NCBI GenBank assembly: GCA_965200115.1
Contig: OZ241336.1
Coordinates: 2,666,001 to 2,730,000 of the forward strand
Source: JAPOUP01 sp026708635
Lineage (GTDB): Bacteria; Pseudomonadota; Alphaproteobacteria; Rhodobacterales; Rhodobacteraceae
Reading direction: 5' to 3'
Length of the DNA stretch: 64,000 nucleotides
Below the pieces are notes generated by a model that worked only from the letters and a program-made list of their open reading frames with translations, had not been told where the DNA came from and did no database searches. Made by a program: the position numbers and the translations under genes. Numbering within the stretch: the first letter of the stretch is position 1; every line of letters starts with the position of its first letter. This document shows positions 18,816 through 25,956 of this stretch, piece by piece.

Positions 18816-19775
18816 TCACTTCACGTACTCAAGCATCGGTTCGGTACCGGACTCGAGGACCTCCTTGGTAAGGACGAGGGTCGGTACGTAGATCCAGTCA
18901 CCTTCCGGGGGCGTGCCCTCCTTCAGCGCCTTCACCATCTCGACAGCCTGCTTGCCCACGAGATAGGGCAGCTGCGCGACCGACGCGTTAAGGCGGCCCG
19001 CCTTGATCGATTTCACCGCGTCGGAATTGCCGTCAACTCCGATCACCGTGACCTGTTCCTGCAGACCGGCGGCGTACACCGTCTCGACGGCACCAAGCGC
19101 CATGCCGTCGTTCGCCGCGAAGACCGCGACGAGATCCGGGTTGGAGGTCAGGATGTCATTGGTGATGTTGGCCGCTTTGCCGCGGTCCCAGTCACCCGGA
19201 AGGGAGGCGACGACCTCAAGACCCGGGGCCAGGGCCGCCAGCCTGTCCGCGAAGCCGCGCGCGCGTTTCTGTCCGGTGATATTGCCCGAGAGCCCCTCGA
19301 TGACCAGCACGGGACCGCTCGCGTCGGCGCCAAGCTGGCCGACCAGCCACTCGGCGCCCTGGGCGCCGGCGGCAACGTTGTCGGATCCGATCGAAAACGC
19401 GATTTCGACACCGGCGTCAGCGGCGATCGCGTGGTCGAGGTTACCGTCAAGGTCAACAACCGGAATTCCCGCCTCATTGGCGCGTTTCAGACAGGGTAAC
19501 AGGATCGTGGAGTTGATGGCAGCGGTGATCATGGCATCGGGCTGGCGCTCGAGCATGGTGTTGCAGACGTTCAGCTGGGGTTCCGCCGCCTGATCGCTTT
19601 CGACAGCCTGCAGGTAGTAATCGACGCCAGCGGTCTGCGCGCCTTCGCGCACGCCAAGTTCCATAGCGCCCCAGAACGGGTTCGACAGTGTCTTCATCAG
19701 AACGCCGTATGTCTCGGCGTGGACGGGGACCGCGATCATACCGACAATCGCGGTCGCGACGAGTTTCTTAAGCAT
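18816..19775 (-). CDS. Sugar ABC transporter periplasmic binding protein (AlsB-like)
   Basis: A 319-residue protein with a signal peptide MLKKLVATAIVGMIAVPVHA. The mature N-terminus YGVLMKTLSNPFWGAM and the later LVIEGLSGNITGQKRARGF, PGDWDRGKAANIT and VAVFAANDGMALG follow the D-allose-binding protein AlsB closely. With the 3-epimerase in the operon, D-allose, D-allulose or a related rare sugar is the likely ligand; that is inference from similarity. The start at 19775 follows GCAAGGAGAGTGACA. It is the first gene of the operon. Confidence 0.88.
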   Translation of the reverse strand: MLKKLVATAIVGMIAVPVHAETYGVLMKTLSNPFWGAMELGVREGAQTAGVDYYLQAVESDQAAEPQLNVCNTMLERQPDAMITAAINSTILLPCLKRANEAGIPVVDLDGNLDHAIAADAGVEIAFSIGSDNVAAGAQGAEWLVGQLGADASGPVLVIEGLSGNITGQKRARGFADRLAALAPGLEVVASLPGDWDRGKAANITNDILTSNPDLVAVFAANDGMALGAVETVYAAGLQEQVTVIGVDGNSDAVKSIKAGRLNASVAQLPYLVGKQAVEMVKALKEGTPPEGDWIYVPTLVLTKEVLESGTEPMLEYVK

Positions 19776-19989
19776 TGTCACTCTCCTTGCTTCCTCTTTC
19801 GCGTGCCCTGATGCGGGAGCGCCTCCGACGGCGCTCGCTTGGTGCTGGCCTGACGTGGTCACGCTGCCGTCCTGCCATATTCCGACCCCTTCCCTGACCC
19901 GGGCGCCGCCACCACGGCGCCTCGCCGCCCAAGTCGGCGGGCGATCCCGGACGCGCCGGCGGGTTCGTTGCAGCCGCGGATTTTCGTCA

Positions 19990-20413
19990 CCGGCCGCTTC
20001 CGGGCCGTACCGGCGATTTGATCAACCGACTGGACGTTCGCCGCGACGGGAGGATGGGCATGGGACATCCACGCACTTTCATCGAATCCCGCAAGAGCTG
20101 TATCGCGGCCCATGGAGAGCCCCCGTTCGGGGAGCGGGCCGAGGGCCGCCAGTGTCGCGGTGCTGGATAGGGTCAGGATCGCTGTCGGTTCGGGATTGTT
20201 GTCGGGATGTCGGGCAATCGCGGAGCGGGCGCTCGCCACTGTCCCTCCGGTCGAGACACAATCAATGGCCAGACCTATTTCCGAACCGGCCGCGGCGCTT
20301 CCGGCGCCCCGTAGCCGCTCGGCGACGTTTCGCATGCGGTTGTCCGGATAGGCGACCGGGACGCGTCCGCGCCCGAGCGCGATAGGCCGACGCAGCGCGT
20401 CCGCCGCCGCCCC
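19990..20413 (-). pseudogene. LacI-family regulator, C-terminal remnant
   Basis: The minus-strand frame contains RGRVPVAYPDNRMRNVAERL, later PTAILTLSSTATLAALG and GLSMGRDTALAGFDESAWMS, which match the effector-binding half of LacI regulators. The DNA-binding N-terminus is missing: the frame joins a methyltransferase fragment near 20,390-20,413. It lies just upstream of the AlsB-like operon, where a LacI repressor of that operon would be expected, so the sugar operon has probably lost its own regulator. Confidence 0.65.
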
Positions 20414-20557
20414 GGAGCCGATTGGAGCCGCGCAGTCGCGGTTCGAGCTGAACGGCGGATCGAGATGGATCAGATCAACCGACCCTGGGTTCATCCCGCG
20501 CATTATGTCGAGACTGTCACCCGTCCAAAGAGCGCGGTTCGACCGGTTGGGAGTCAT
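20413..20557 (-). pseudogene. DNA methyltransferase N-terminal remnant
   Basis: About 48 codons from ATG 20557: MTPNRSNRALWTGDSLDIMR then PGSVDLIHLDPPFSSNRD. The DPPF motif and the preceding layout are those of N4/N6 amino-methyltransferases (beta class). The rest of the enzyme is absent and the frame runs into LacI-like sequence. It is a rearranged fragment, not a working modification gene. Confidence 0.65.
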
Positions 20558-20932
20558 GGATCCCGCCAATGCCAACTACGCGATACGCCGCTGTCGTCCG
20601 TCGCGATTGGCAATACCCAAGTGATAGCCAATTCGCCCGAAATAACACCCGCAATCCATTTCGTGATCCTTTCCCGAATTCGGCAACGGGCGGCAATAAG
20701 GTCACGCGGAAAAGCCGTTAACCTCTGTCGCCAATCCCCATCGTTTTCCAGGTCCCGACGCCGATCCGCGATCGCGTCCCCGGCGGACCGCTTTCCCGTG
20801 GGCGCCGCCATTTGATTTCCCGTCCGTTCCCATCAGCCCGGTTAATTCGCTTTAGCCTGAACCGTCCGGCGCCGCAAGGAACGATGGGCCACACCCCCCG
20901 TGAGACCATTATGGGGAAACGCCTGGCTTGCG
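20558..20932. other. Intergenic, no gene recognised
   Basis: Between the methyltransferase remnant and coiled-coil copy B. Short open frames exist on both strands but show no family features. Likely decayed accessory DNA. Confidence 0.4.
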
Positions 20933-21172
20933 ATGATAGGTAAGGAGCCGGACATTCACGAACTGTCTGAGCGGATCGCGCGACTCGAGGGCGAGCTGAA
21001 AGGGAAGTAGGAAGCGCGGGAGGAGCGTATGAAGGCGATGGATGAACGTTACGATAGGGGCCGGGCCCTACTCCGCGAGGACATGGCAAAGCGCGACAGG
21101 GACAATCTGCGCTGGCAGGTCGGTCTCTGGATAGCGGCCATTGTTATTCCGGGATTCCTGATCCGCCTCTGA
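20933..21172 (+). pseudogene. Coiled-coil plus TM small protein, copy B, interrupted by TAG
   Basis: From ATG 20933 the frame reads MIGKEPDIHELSERIARLEG, then hits an in-frame TAG at 21008-21010 (codon 26), then continues in the same frame through an Arg/Glu-rich helix (EERMKAMDERYDRG) to a C-terminal membrane helix (WIAAIVIPGFLI) and TGA at 21172. Without the amber codon it would be a 79-codon member of the dispersed family. Simple pseudogenisation is the default reading; readthrough is noted in the findings. Confidence 0.6.
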
Positions 21173-21496
21173 TTTGTGGCCGCTACAGGCTACAATGCCC
21201 AAAGTCTTGACCGGTAAGACACCGCACGAAGCGGGCGGCGTCAACGCCGCTTTGGCTGGCCTGCGCCAGACTATGCAATGGGAAAACGGAATCGGATTCC
21301 GTTATCCCCCGGCCGGAAATGACCCCGTCGACTCGCCGCAAAACCTTCCGGCCAAGGCCCTGCCAGCCGGGCGGACGGTAGTTTCACGAGCTCTTCTTGA
21401 AACTGAGAGCGGCGGCGGAAGGGGGCGCGGCATTCGGCTTTCGCCCGACGGCGTGTCCGAGCTTTTCGCGCAGTTGAGTGCCGGGATGGCCCGTAG

Positions 21497-21691
21497 GACG
21501 CGCCGGATCCCGCTAAACTGGCCGAGATCGACCGGCTGTCCGCCGCGCTGCCCGAGCTGGAGGAAACGGCCCGGGAGATCGTCGACGCTGCGAAGGAAAT
21601 CCGGAAGGGCGCGATCGACAGGGTCATGGAACTGGACGACGCGGCCCTTGGCATGGCCTTCCCGTCGGGAAAGGGATTCGGGCGCGGATAG
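21497..21691 (+). other. Orphan coding-like fragment, unknown
   Basis: A 64-codon frame after a TAG, reading DAPDPAKLAEIDRLSAALPE and later AKEIRKGAIDRVMELDDAAL, strongly helical and coding-like but without an early start codon. It may be the C-terminal end of a lost gene. No family recognised. Confidence 0.3.
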
Positions 21692-21900
21692 TCCCAAGCC
21701 GCTGCGGCCACAGATAACGTTCGCTGAAAGTTCTTCCTTGGGTCTACAAACCTTCCGATGGGACCATGTACAGACCTTTCGCGGGAATGGATGCCCCGCC
21801 AACGCATCGCATCCGATCCCGCATATGCCCGACCCTGCCGACGCCGTTTCCAAAGCCCCGGATGCAGGGTAGAGGTGCCCGGCGCGGAACGGAGGACGCC

Positions 21901-22494
21901 ATGGCGACCAGGGAGGACATTCTCGAGCGGATCGTCGGGGAGTATCTCGGGCACAGGGGTTACTTCGTCAGGCACAACCTCAAGTTCCCGCCTCGCGGGG
22001 ATCACCCAGACTACGTCAGGATAGAGGACTCGAACCACAGCGACATCGACGTCGTCGGATTTCACCCGAGGCGGGAGGGAACGGACAAGGTTCTCGCCGT
22101 CAGCCGCAGGTGCTGGCAGGGCGGATTCAATCCGGCGTCGGAGATCGACGCAATCGAGAACGGGAAGAAGAGGCGCGGCAGGCGGGCCTGGAAGTCGTAC
22201 CGGGAGCTGGTCAAGCCCAAGTGGTCGGAGGCCTTCGTCGACGCCGTCCGGGAGGCGACCGGCACGGACCGCTTCACCCATGTGCTGGCGGTCTCCAGGG
22301 TTGTCGGGGACAGGGAGGTCTGGGAGGGGCACCCGGGCTTTCGCGACGCCCCTCGCGGCAGTCCACTGGTCATCCTGACCTTCCGTGACATGGTCTCGGA
22401 GATCCAGGGCCGGCTGACCACGACGCTCGCGGCGTCGGAGGTCGGGCGGATGCTTCAGATGTTCAGTGCTGCGGGATTCGAAACCCTGGATTAA
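21901..22494 (+). CDS. Nuclease-like hypothetical protein (possible PD-(D/E)XK fold)
   Basis: A 197-residue protein starting at ATG 21901 with GGAGG 7 nt upstream. The segment HSDIDVVGFHPR followed by VLAVSRRCWQGG resembles the core of restriction-like nucleases (D, then a second acidic/Lys strand, then Trp). In family members I recall, the second strand carries a lysine (VSCKSW-like); here it is Arg-Arg, so catalytic activity is doubtful. The C-terminal region (ASEVGRMLQMFSAAGF) is also family-like. It lies among gene debris. Confidence 0.55.
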   Translation: MATREDILERIVGEYLGHRGYFVRHNLKFPPRGDHPDYVRIEDSNHSDIDVVGFHPRREGTDKVLAVSRRCWQGGFNPASEIDAIENGKKRRGRRAWKSYRELVKPKWSEAFVDAVREATGTDRFTHVLAVSRVVGDREVWEGHPGFRDAPRGSPLVILTFRDMVSEIQGRLTTTLAASEVGRMLQMFSAAGFETLD

Positions 22495-22500
22495 CTGTCA

Positions 22501-22700
22501 GAGCAAAAAGTTCCGCAAAAAAGTGACGGACCTCTGGGACAGGCTACCCGCATTCCGAGACAAATCATCGAATGTTCCCTTGATTCACGTGCCATATGAG
22601 AAGTCCCTCATTCAGACCGCCCTTCGGGATCCAGATTTCAATGTGCGTTCCCCGAAGAAGGCCGGGAATTATTTCTACACCAAGTCCCTTGTCCAGATCC
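22501..22700 (+). other. Orphan coding-like fragment after the nuclease-like gene
   Basis: An open frame reading KKFRKKVTDLWDRLPAFRDK, then VPLIHVPYEKSLIQTALRDP and SPKKAGNYFYT. The composition is coding-like but there is no start with a ribosome site in this frame, and after about 22,700 it runs into non-coding sequence. Probably the C-terminal piece of a lost gene. Family unknown. Confidence 0.3.
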
Positions 22701-22827
22701 GCGAAGCCGTGTACGGGCGTGACTCAAGGCTCCCCGCGCGGGTGTCGGTCTGCCTTGGCGAGGAACGGCGGGCGGCTCTTGGCGCGCCGTGCTTGACCGT
22801 TGCGGCGCGAGCGCCTAGGTTCGGGGC

Positions 22828-23079
22828 ATGGGCGACGCGCCGGACATCCACGCGCTTTCGGAGCGCCTCGCCGTTCTGTAGGAGCGCATGAAGACGATGC
22901 AGGCCGAATACGATGGCGCGCTGGACCGGCTGCGGGCCGACATGGCCACGCACCGGGAGGACGCGGCGAGGCGCGAGACCCGCATACTGCTCTGGGTCGC
23001 TGGAATGATTGGCCTCGCCGTCGCCATCCTCGGCTTCGGGCTGGCTTTCCTGGGATTCCTGATCGCCCCGCCCGGCTGA
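22828..23079 (+). pseudogene. Coiled-coil plus TM small protein, copy C, interrupted by TAG
   Basis: From ATG 22828: MGDAPDIHALSERLAVL, then TAG at 22879-22881, then ERMKTMQAEYDGALDRLRAD and a C-terminal membrane helix (ILLWVAGMIGLAVAILGFGL). The intact copy E (46,741) has GAG where this copy has TAG, so a single G-to-T change explains the stop. The downstream half could re-initiate at ATG 22888. The upstream flank GAGCGC-TAGGTTCGG is shared with copy E. Confidence 0.65.
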
Positions 23080-23100
23080 CGCAGGCCGCTGGCCCGTCCG

Positions 23101-23331
23101 TCAGCCCGGAGGCCATTCGCTTCTTCGCTGTAGATCCCGAACGTGAAAGTTGCGCGGACCATTGAGCCAGTCGCTGACCGAGAGGTCGAGGCCGTCGCGC
23201 AGTCGGTCAATCATCTCCAGGTTGTCATCAGTCAGTTTCACGGTGACTTTGGGGTCGATTCCGGCTCGGTGTGAAATGACACTACCAGGCCCAAACGGCC
23301 CGAAGCCGCATATATGGACATCTGGGTGCAT
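23101..23331 (-). CDS. Possible small protein, unknown
   Basis: A 76-codon minus-strand frame whose middle, DPKVTVKLTDDNLEMIDRLR, has a short strand followed by a helix, as in ribbon-helix-helix proteins. No clear ribosome site, and its N-terminus is encoded by one arm of an inverted repeat, which argues against the annotated start. Weakly supported. Confidence 0.25.
   Translation of the reverse strand: MHPDVHICGFGPFGPGSVISHRAGIDPKVTVKLTDDNLEMIDRLRDGLDLSVSDWLNGPRNFHVRDLQRRSEWPPG
23288..23322 (+). repeat. 35-bp imperfect inverted repeat, left arm
   Basis: Pairs with 23614-23648 on the opposite strand at 33 of 35 positions (shared core CGGGCCGTTTGGGCC). The arms are separated by 291 bp with no recognisable transposase. 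Confidence 0.85.
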
Positions 23332-23613
23332 ATGGAAGGTTCTGGCTGCCGGATTAATGACGTTTTGGCCGAATGTGCCTGACCGATGCGATAGCGGAAC
23401 CGTTCATTTTGGGTATGCCACAGCGCCCGGGCGTTCATTAAATCGGAACCGACCGTAAATGAACGGAAAAAGCGGGGATTCGGCGTTCATTCGTTCCGTC
23501 ATTTTGGGTCTACCCAAAAGGACGCGCCATCACCCGGCAGGGCCACGCGGGGTTGGCCGGAAACCGGTGCCATGCGTCACGGCCGCCGCGATTTGTTCGC
23601 CGCCTGTTCCTCA

Positions 23614-23648
23614 AGACGTCCATATATGCAGCTTCGGGCCGTTTGGGC
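23614..23648 (-). repeat. 35-bp imperfect inverted repeat, right arm
   Basis: Inverted copy of 23288-23322. The enclosed 291 bp contain several GTTCATT and TTTTGGGT words but no gene. It may be the edge of a small non-autonomous element or of an excised one. Confidence 0.85.
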
Positions 23649-23968
23649 CAACGATGAGGACCTGAAGGACGATTTTGGGGATGATAAAATTATCAACAGA
23701 CCAAAAGGCAAAGTCTACAAGGATCGAGAAGACGGGAAATTTATTGAAAAGGTTCATGGAAGGCTCTTGCGGGACAATGTTTGTCCCAAATAATTAATGG
23801 CCTTATCGAATGGTTCGTTTCACATCGGTTCTAAAGGGGAATCCCAACTCCAAACAGATTACATGGATTCCGCCGCTAATCACGCTGGGCGCAAACACGT
23901 TTCTTGAAACCGGAATCCCCAACCCCCACTTTTGACCCGATCATAGAAACCCAACAATGGAGGAAGCC
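23649..23968. other. AT-rich stretch ahead of the ubiquitin-like operon
   Basis: GC falls sharply here. A plus frame (about 23,660-23,793) reads coding-like text (DDKIINRPKGKVYKDREDGK) but has no good start codon, so it may be a gene fragment. The promoter of the ubiquitin-like operon is expected within 23,800-23,950. Confidence 0.35.
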
Positions 23969-24226
23969 ATGTCATCGGGTGAAAGACTGCCGCAGATTTG
24001 CGTGAGCGGGCGCGAGTGGAAGGTACCCGGTCCCTGCGTGACATATGACGAGATTGTCGGAATATGGAACGAAATCCACCAGGCGGAAAACATACATATC
24101 GTAGGCACCCCGGGCATCGACTATGAAAACGGTGCCGATGGAAAGGATGGTGTTCTGCTCCCGGGCAAAACAGTCGCGGTCGTGGACGGAACGAGTTTCC
24201 ATGTAGATCCAGAGCATGTCTCATAG
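23969..24226 (+). CDS. Ubiquitin-like (multiubiquitin/DUF2604-type) small protein
   Basis: An 85-residue protein starting at ATG 23969, with GGAGGA 5 nt upstream; the earlier in-frame ATG at 23957 overlaps that site. The layout fits single beta-grasp modifiers of the multiubiquitin/DUF2604 type: an N-terminal strand pair (PQICVSGREWKVPGP), a helix (TYDEIVGIWNEIHQ), then GVLLPGKTVAVVDGTSFHVD before the C-terminus HVS. No diglycine end is present. It overlaps the next gene by 11 bp, and the E1-like and DUF6527 neighbours support a modifier role. Acts in the cytoplasm; the target is unknown. Confidence 0.7.
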   Translation: MSSGERLPQICVSGREWKVPGPCVTYDEIVGIWNEIHQAENIHIVGTPGIDYENGADGKDGVLLPGKTVAVVDGTSFHVDPEHVS

Positions 24227-25427
24227 GGACAGGCTTCTTGCGTTTGCCCGACAGGAAGGATTTCAGGTCACGGAGGGGTCGGACCGCGTCATCCTTGAGG
24301 GAGTGCCCTGCCTGCTGGAGAGCCAGGAAGTCGGTCTCTGCGCCATCGAGAAATCCTTCAATCCCACGGACGGAACTCCAACCAACACAGTGGGCGGCGA
24401 CTTCCACGCGGCGCGGATTGTGTTTCCCCCAGGGGCAGCCCCGGCTGTGTATCAGGCGGACGGCAATCCCCTTGGCAACAGAATCGGCGTCGCTCCTGAC
24501 GGTGTATCCTGGATAGATATCTCCATCAAAAGCGGAACCGCGCAAAATCCGCAAAACGACCCAACCGTCTGGCACCTCCTACACCGCTATGCCAAGTGGA
24601 TCATCGGCGCCGCGAAAGCTCACGAGCTACGGGGTGACCATTCTCCAGAGACCCGCGAGGTTTTCAGGATCCCGAACACCTTCGAGGGGCGGGCGGGCGT
24701 CGGCCCCATGCAACAGCGGATTCGAGACCAGAGCGTTGCCATCATCGGTCTCGGCGGCACGGGGAGCTACGTTCTGGACCTTTTGGCGAAGACGCCCGTG
24801 GCCGCGATCCATCTCTGCGACGACGACGAAATGGACTGGCACAACTTCATGCGGGCGCCAGGCGCGCCCACGCGGGGCGAGATCGACTCCCAACGGAACG
24901 GTCCGCCGAAGAAGGTGGATTACTATCACCGCAAGTACGCCCCGTTCCGTGACGGCATCCAAGCGCACGCCATTCGGGTGGGCGATGCGGCTGAATTCAG
25001 CGCCTTTCTGGCGGAACACCCGATCGATTTCGCTTTCGTGAGCATAGACCAGCGCGGGGAAGGGGATGCCCCGCGCCAGGATGAAGTTTACGCGACACTC
25101 TCGGAAGCGGGGGTTCCCTATATCGATTCGGGGATCAGCCTCAAACTGGAAGATGACCGGATCCGGGGCGCCGTGACCACGAGCTCATACGCTTCCGGAT
25201 CCTCCGATTGGGAATCGGCGATACCCAACGCGCGGGTGACGGGCGACCGTCCCGGCTACCGGAACATACAGCTGCCGGAGGCGAACGCCATTGCGGCGGC
25301 GCTTGCGGTGATGGAATGGCGGCGGCTGACCGATCAGTATGTGAACGGCACGGAATCATTCCTGCACAAGTTCCGTCTGGAGAATGCGCGCGTCAAATGG
25401 GCGCGGCAAAACCATGAAAGTCCATGA
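24216..25427 (+). CDS. E1/ThiF-family adenylating enzyme
   Basis: A 403-residue protein with an N-terminal domain of about 150 residues of unknown fold (possibly E2-like) and a ThiF/E1 adenylation domain. Nucleotide-site features: IIGLGGTGSYVLDLL at residues 176-190, the acidic CDDDEMDWHNFMR with Asp202-204, Asn210 and Arg213, and Lys232-233. It should activate the C-terminus of the small ubiquitin-like protein encoded just upstream. The only cysteines I count are at 32, 42 and 201, so the usual thioester cysteine after the adenylation core is missing. It overlaps the next gene by ATGA. Confidence 0.85.
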   Translation: MSHRDRLLAFARQEGFQVTEGSDRVILEGVPCLLESQEVGLCAIEKSFNPTDGTPTNTVGGDFHAARIVFPPGAAPAVYQADGNPLGNRIGVAPDGVSWIDISIKSGTAQNPQNDPTVWHLLHRYAKWIIGAAKAHELRGDHSPETREVFRIPNTFEGRAGVGPMQQRIRDQSVAIIGLGGTGSYVLDLLAKTPVAAIHLCDDDEMDWHNFMRAPGAPTRGEIDSQRNGPPKKVDYYHRKYAPFRDGIQAHAIRVGDAAEFSAFLAEHPIDFAFVSIDQRGEGDAPRQDEVYATLSEAGVPYIDSGISLKLEDDRIRGAVTTSSYASGSSDWESAIPNARVTGDRPGYRNIQLPEANAIAAALAVMEWRRLTDQYVNGTESFLHKFRLENARVKWARQNHESP

Positions 25428-25849
25428 AGCTGAAACCCGTTTTTGTCGAGACACTGCCCGCCCCAGATGAAATCAAGGACGGGCAGATCTGGATCAGCCA
25501 CAGGCACCGGACGATCAACCTGCGATGCCCGTGCGGCTGTGGCGCCCTGACGGTCCTCACGATCCATCCCAGCCGCTGGCATGTCCTCTTTGACGGCAAG
25601 GCCGTTTCCCTTGAAGGACCGACGGGAGGGTCCGTCTGGTCCAGTTCCGGCTGCGGAAGTCATTATTGCATTCGCCGCAACGAGGTCATCTGGATGAGGG
25701 CAATCGATCCGGCCCGCCACGCCGACTACGCGAGGGCGGAGCGTGACCGGATGCTTGGGGATTGGTCGGCCGGGCTGCCGCCCATGACTGTTGGAGACCG
25801 AATACGCAACGGATTCACCCGCTTGGTCGCACGCATCCGCAGACGATAG
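25424..25849 (+). CDS. DUF6527 family protein of the ubiquitin-like operon
   Basis: A 141-residue protein with the DUF6527 cysteine pattern: CPCGCG at residues 35-40 and SGCGSHYCIRRNEVIW at 75-90, likely a zinc site formed by Cys35, Cys37/39, Cys77, His80 and Cys82. DUF6527 genes recur beside E1-like and ubiquitin-like genes in bacterial ubiquitination-like operons, where a processing or deconjugating role has been proposed. Start overlaps the E1-like stop (ATGA). The C-terminus is basic. Confidence 0.8.
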   Translation: MKLKPVFVETLPAPDEIKDGQIWISHRHRTINLRCPCGCGALTVLTIHPSRWHVLFDGKAVSLEGPTGGSVWSSSGCGSHYCIRRNEVIWMRAIDPARHADYARAERDRMLGDWSAGLPPMTVGDRIRNGFTRLVARIRRR

Positions 25850-25956
25850 GCGTAGCCGTTCGAGACTATCCGCGCCAGCGCCCTCATCCCCTCACCTTGC
25901 AGCGTAGACACTTCATCCGGTCCGGTGCCACTTGCAGCCCGTCAGGAGTAGAAATC

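Noticed and set aside
21486..21520. A further copy of the coiled-coil family opening (ATGGCCCGTAGGACGCGCC)
   Set aside because: Similarity to the family opening is short and out of frame; the following sequence does not match the family helix.
21271..22332. A 353-codon minus-strand frame
   Set aside because: Antisense to the nuclease-like gene and an orphan fragment; no family features, no ribosome site.
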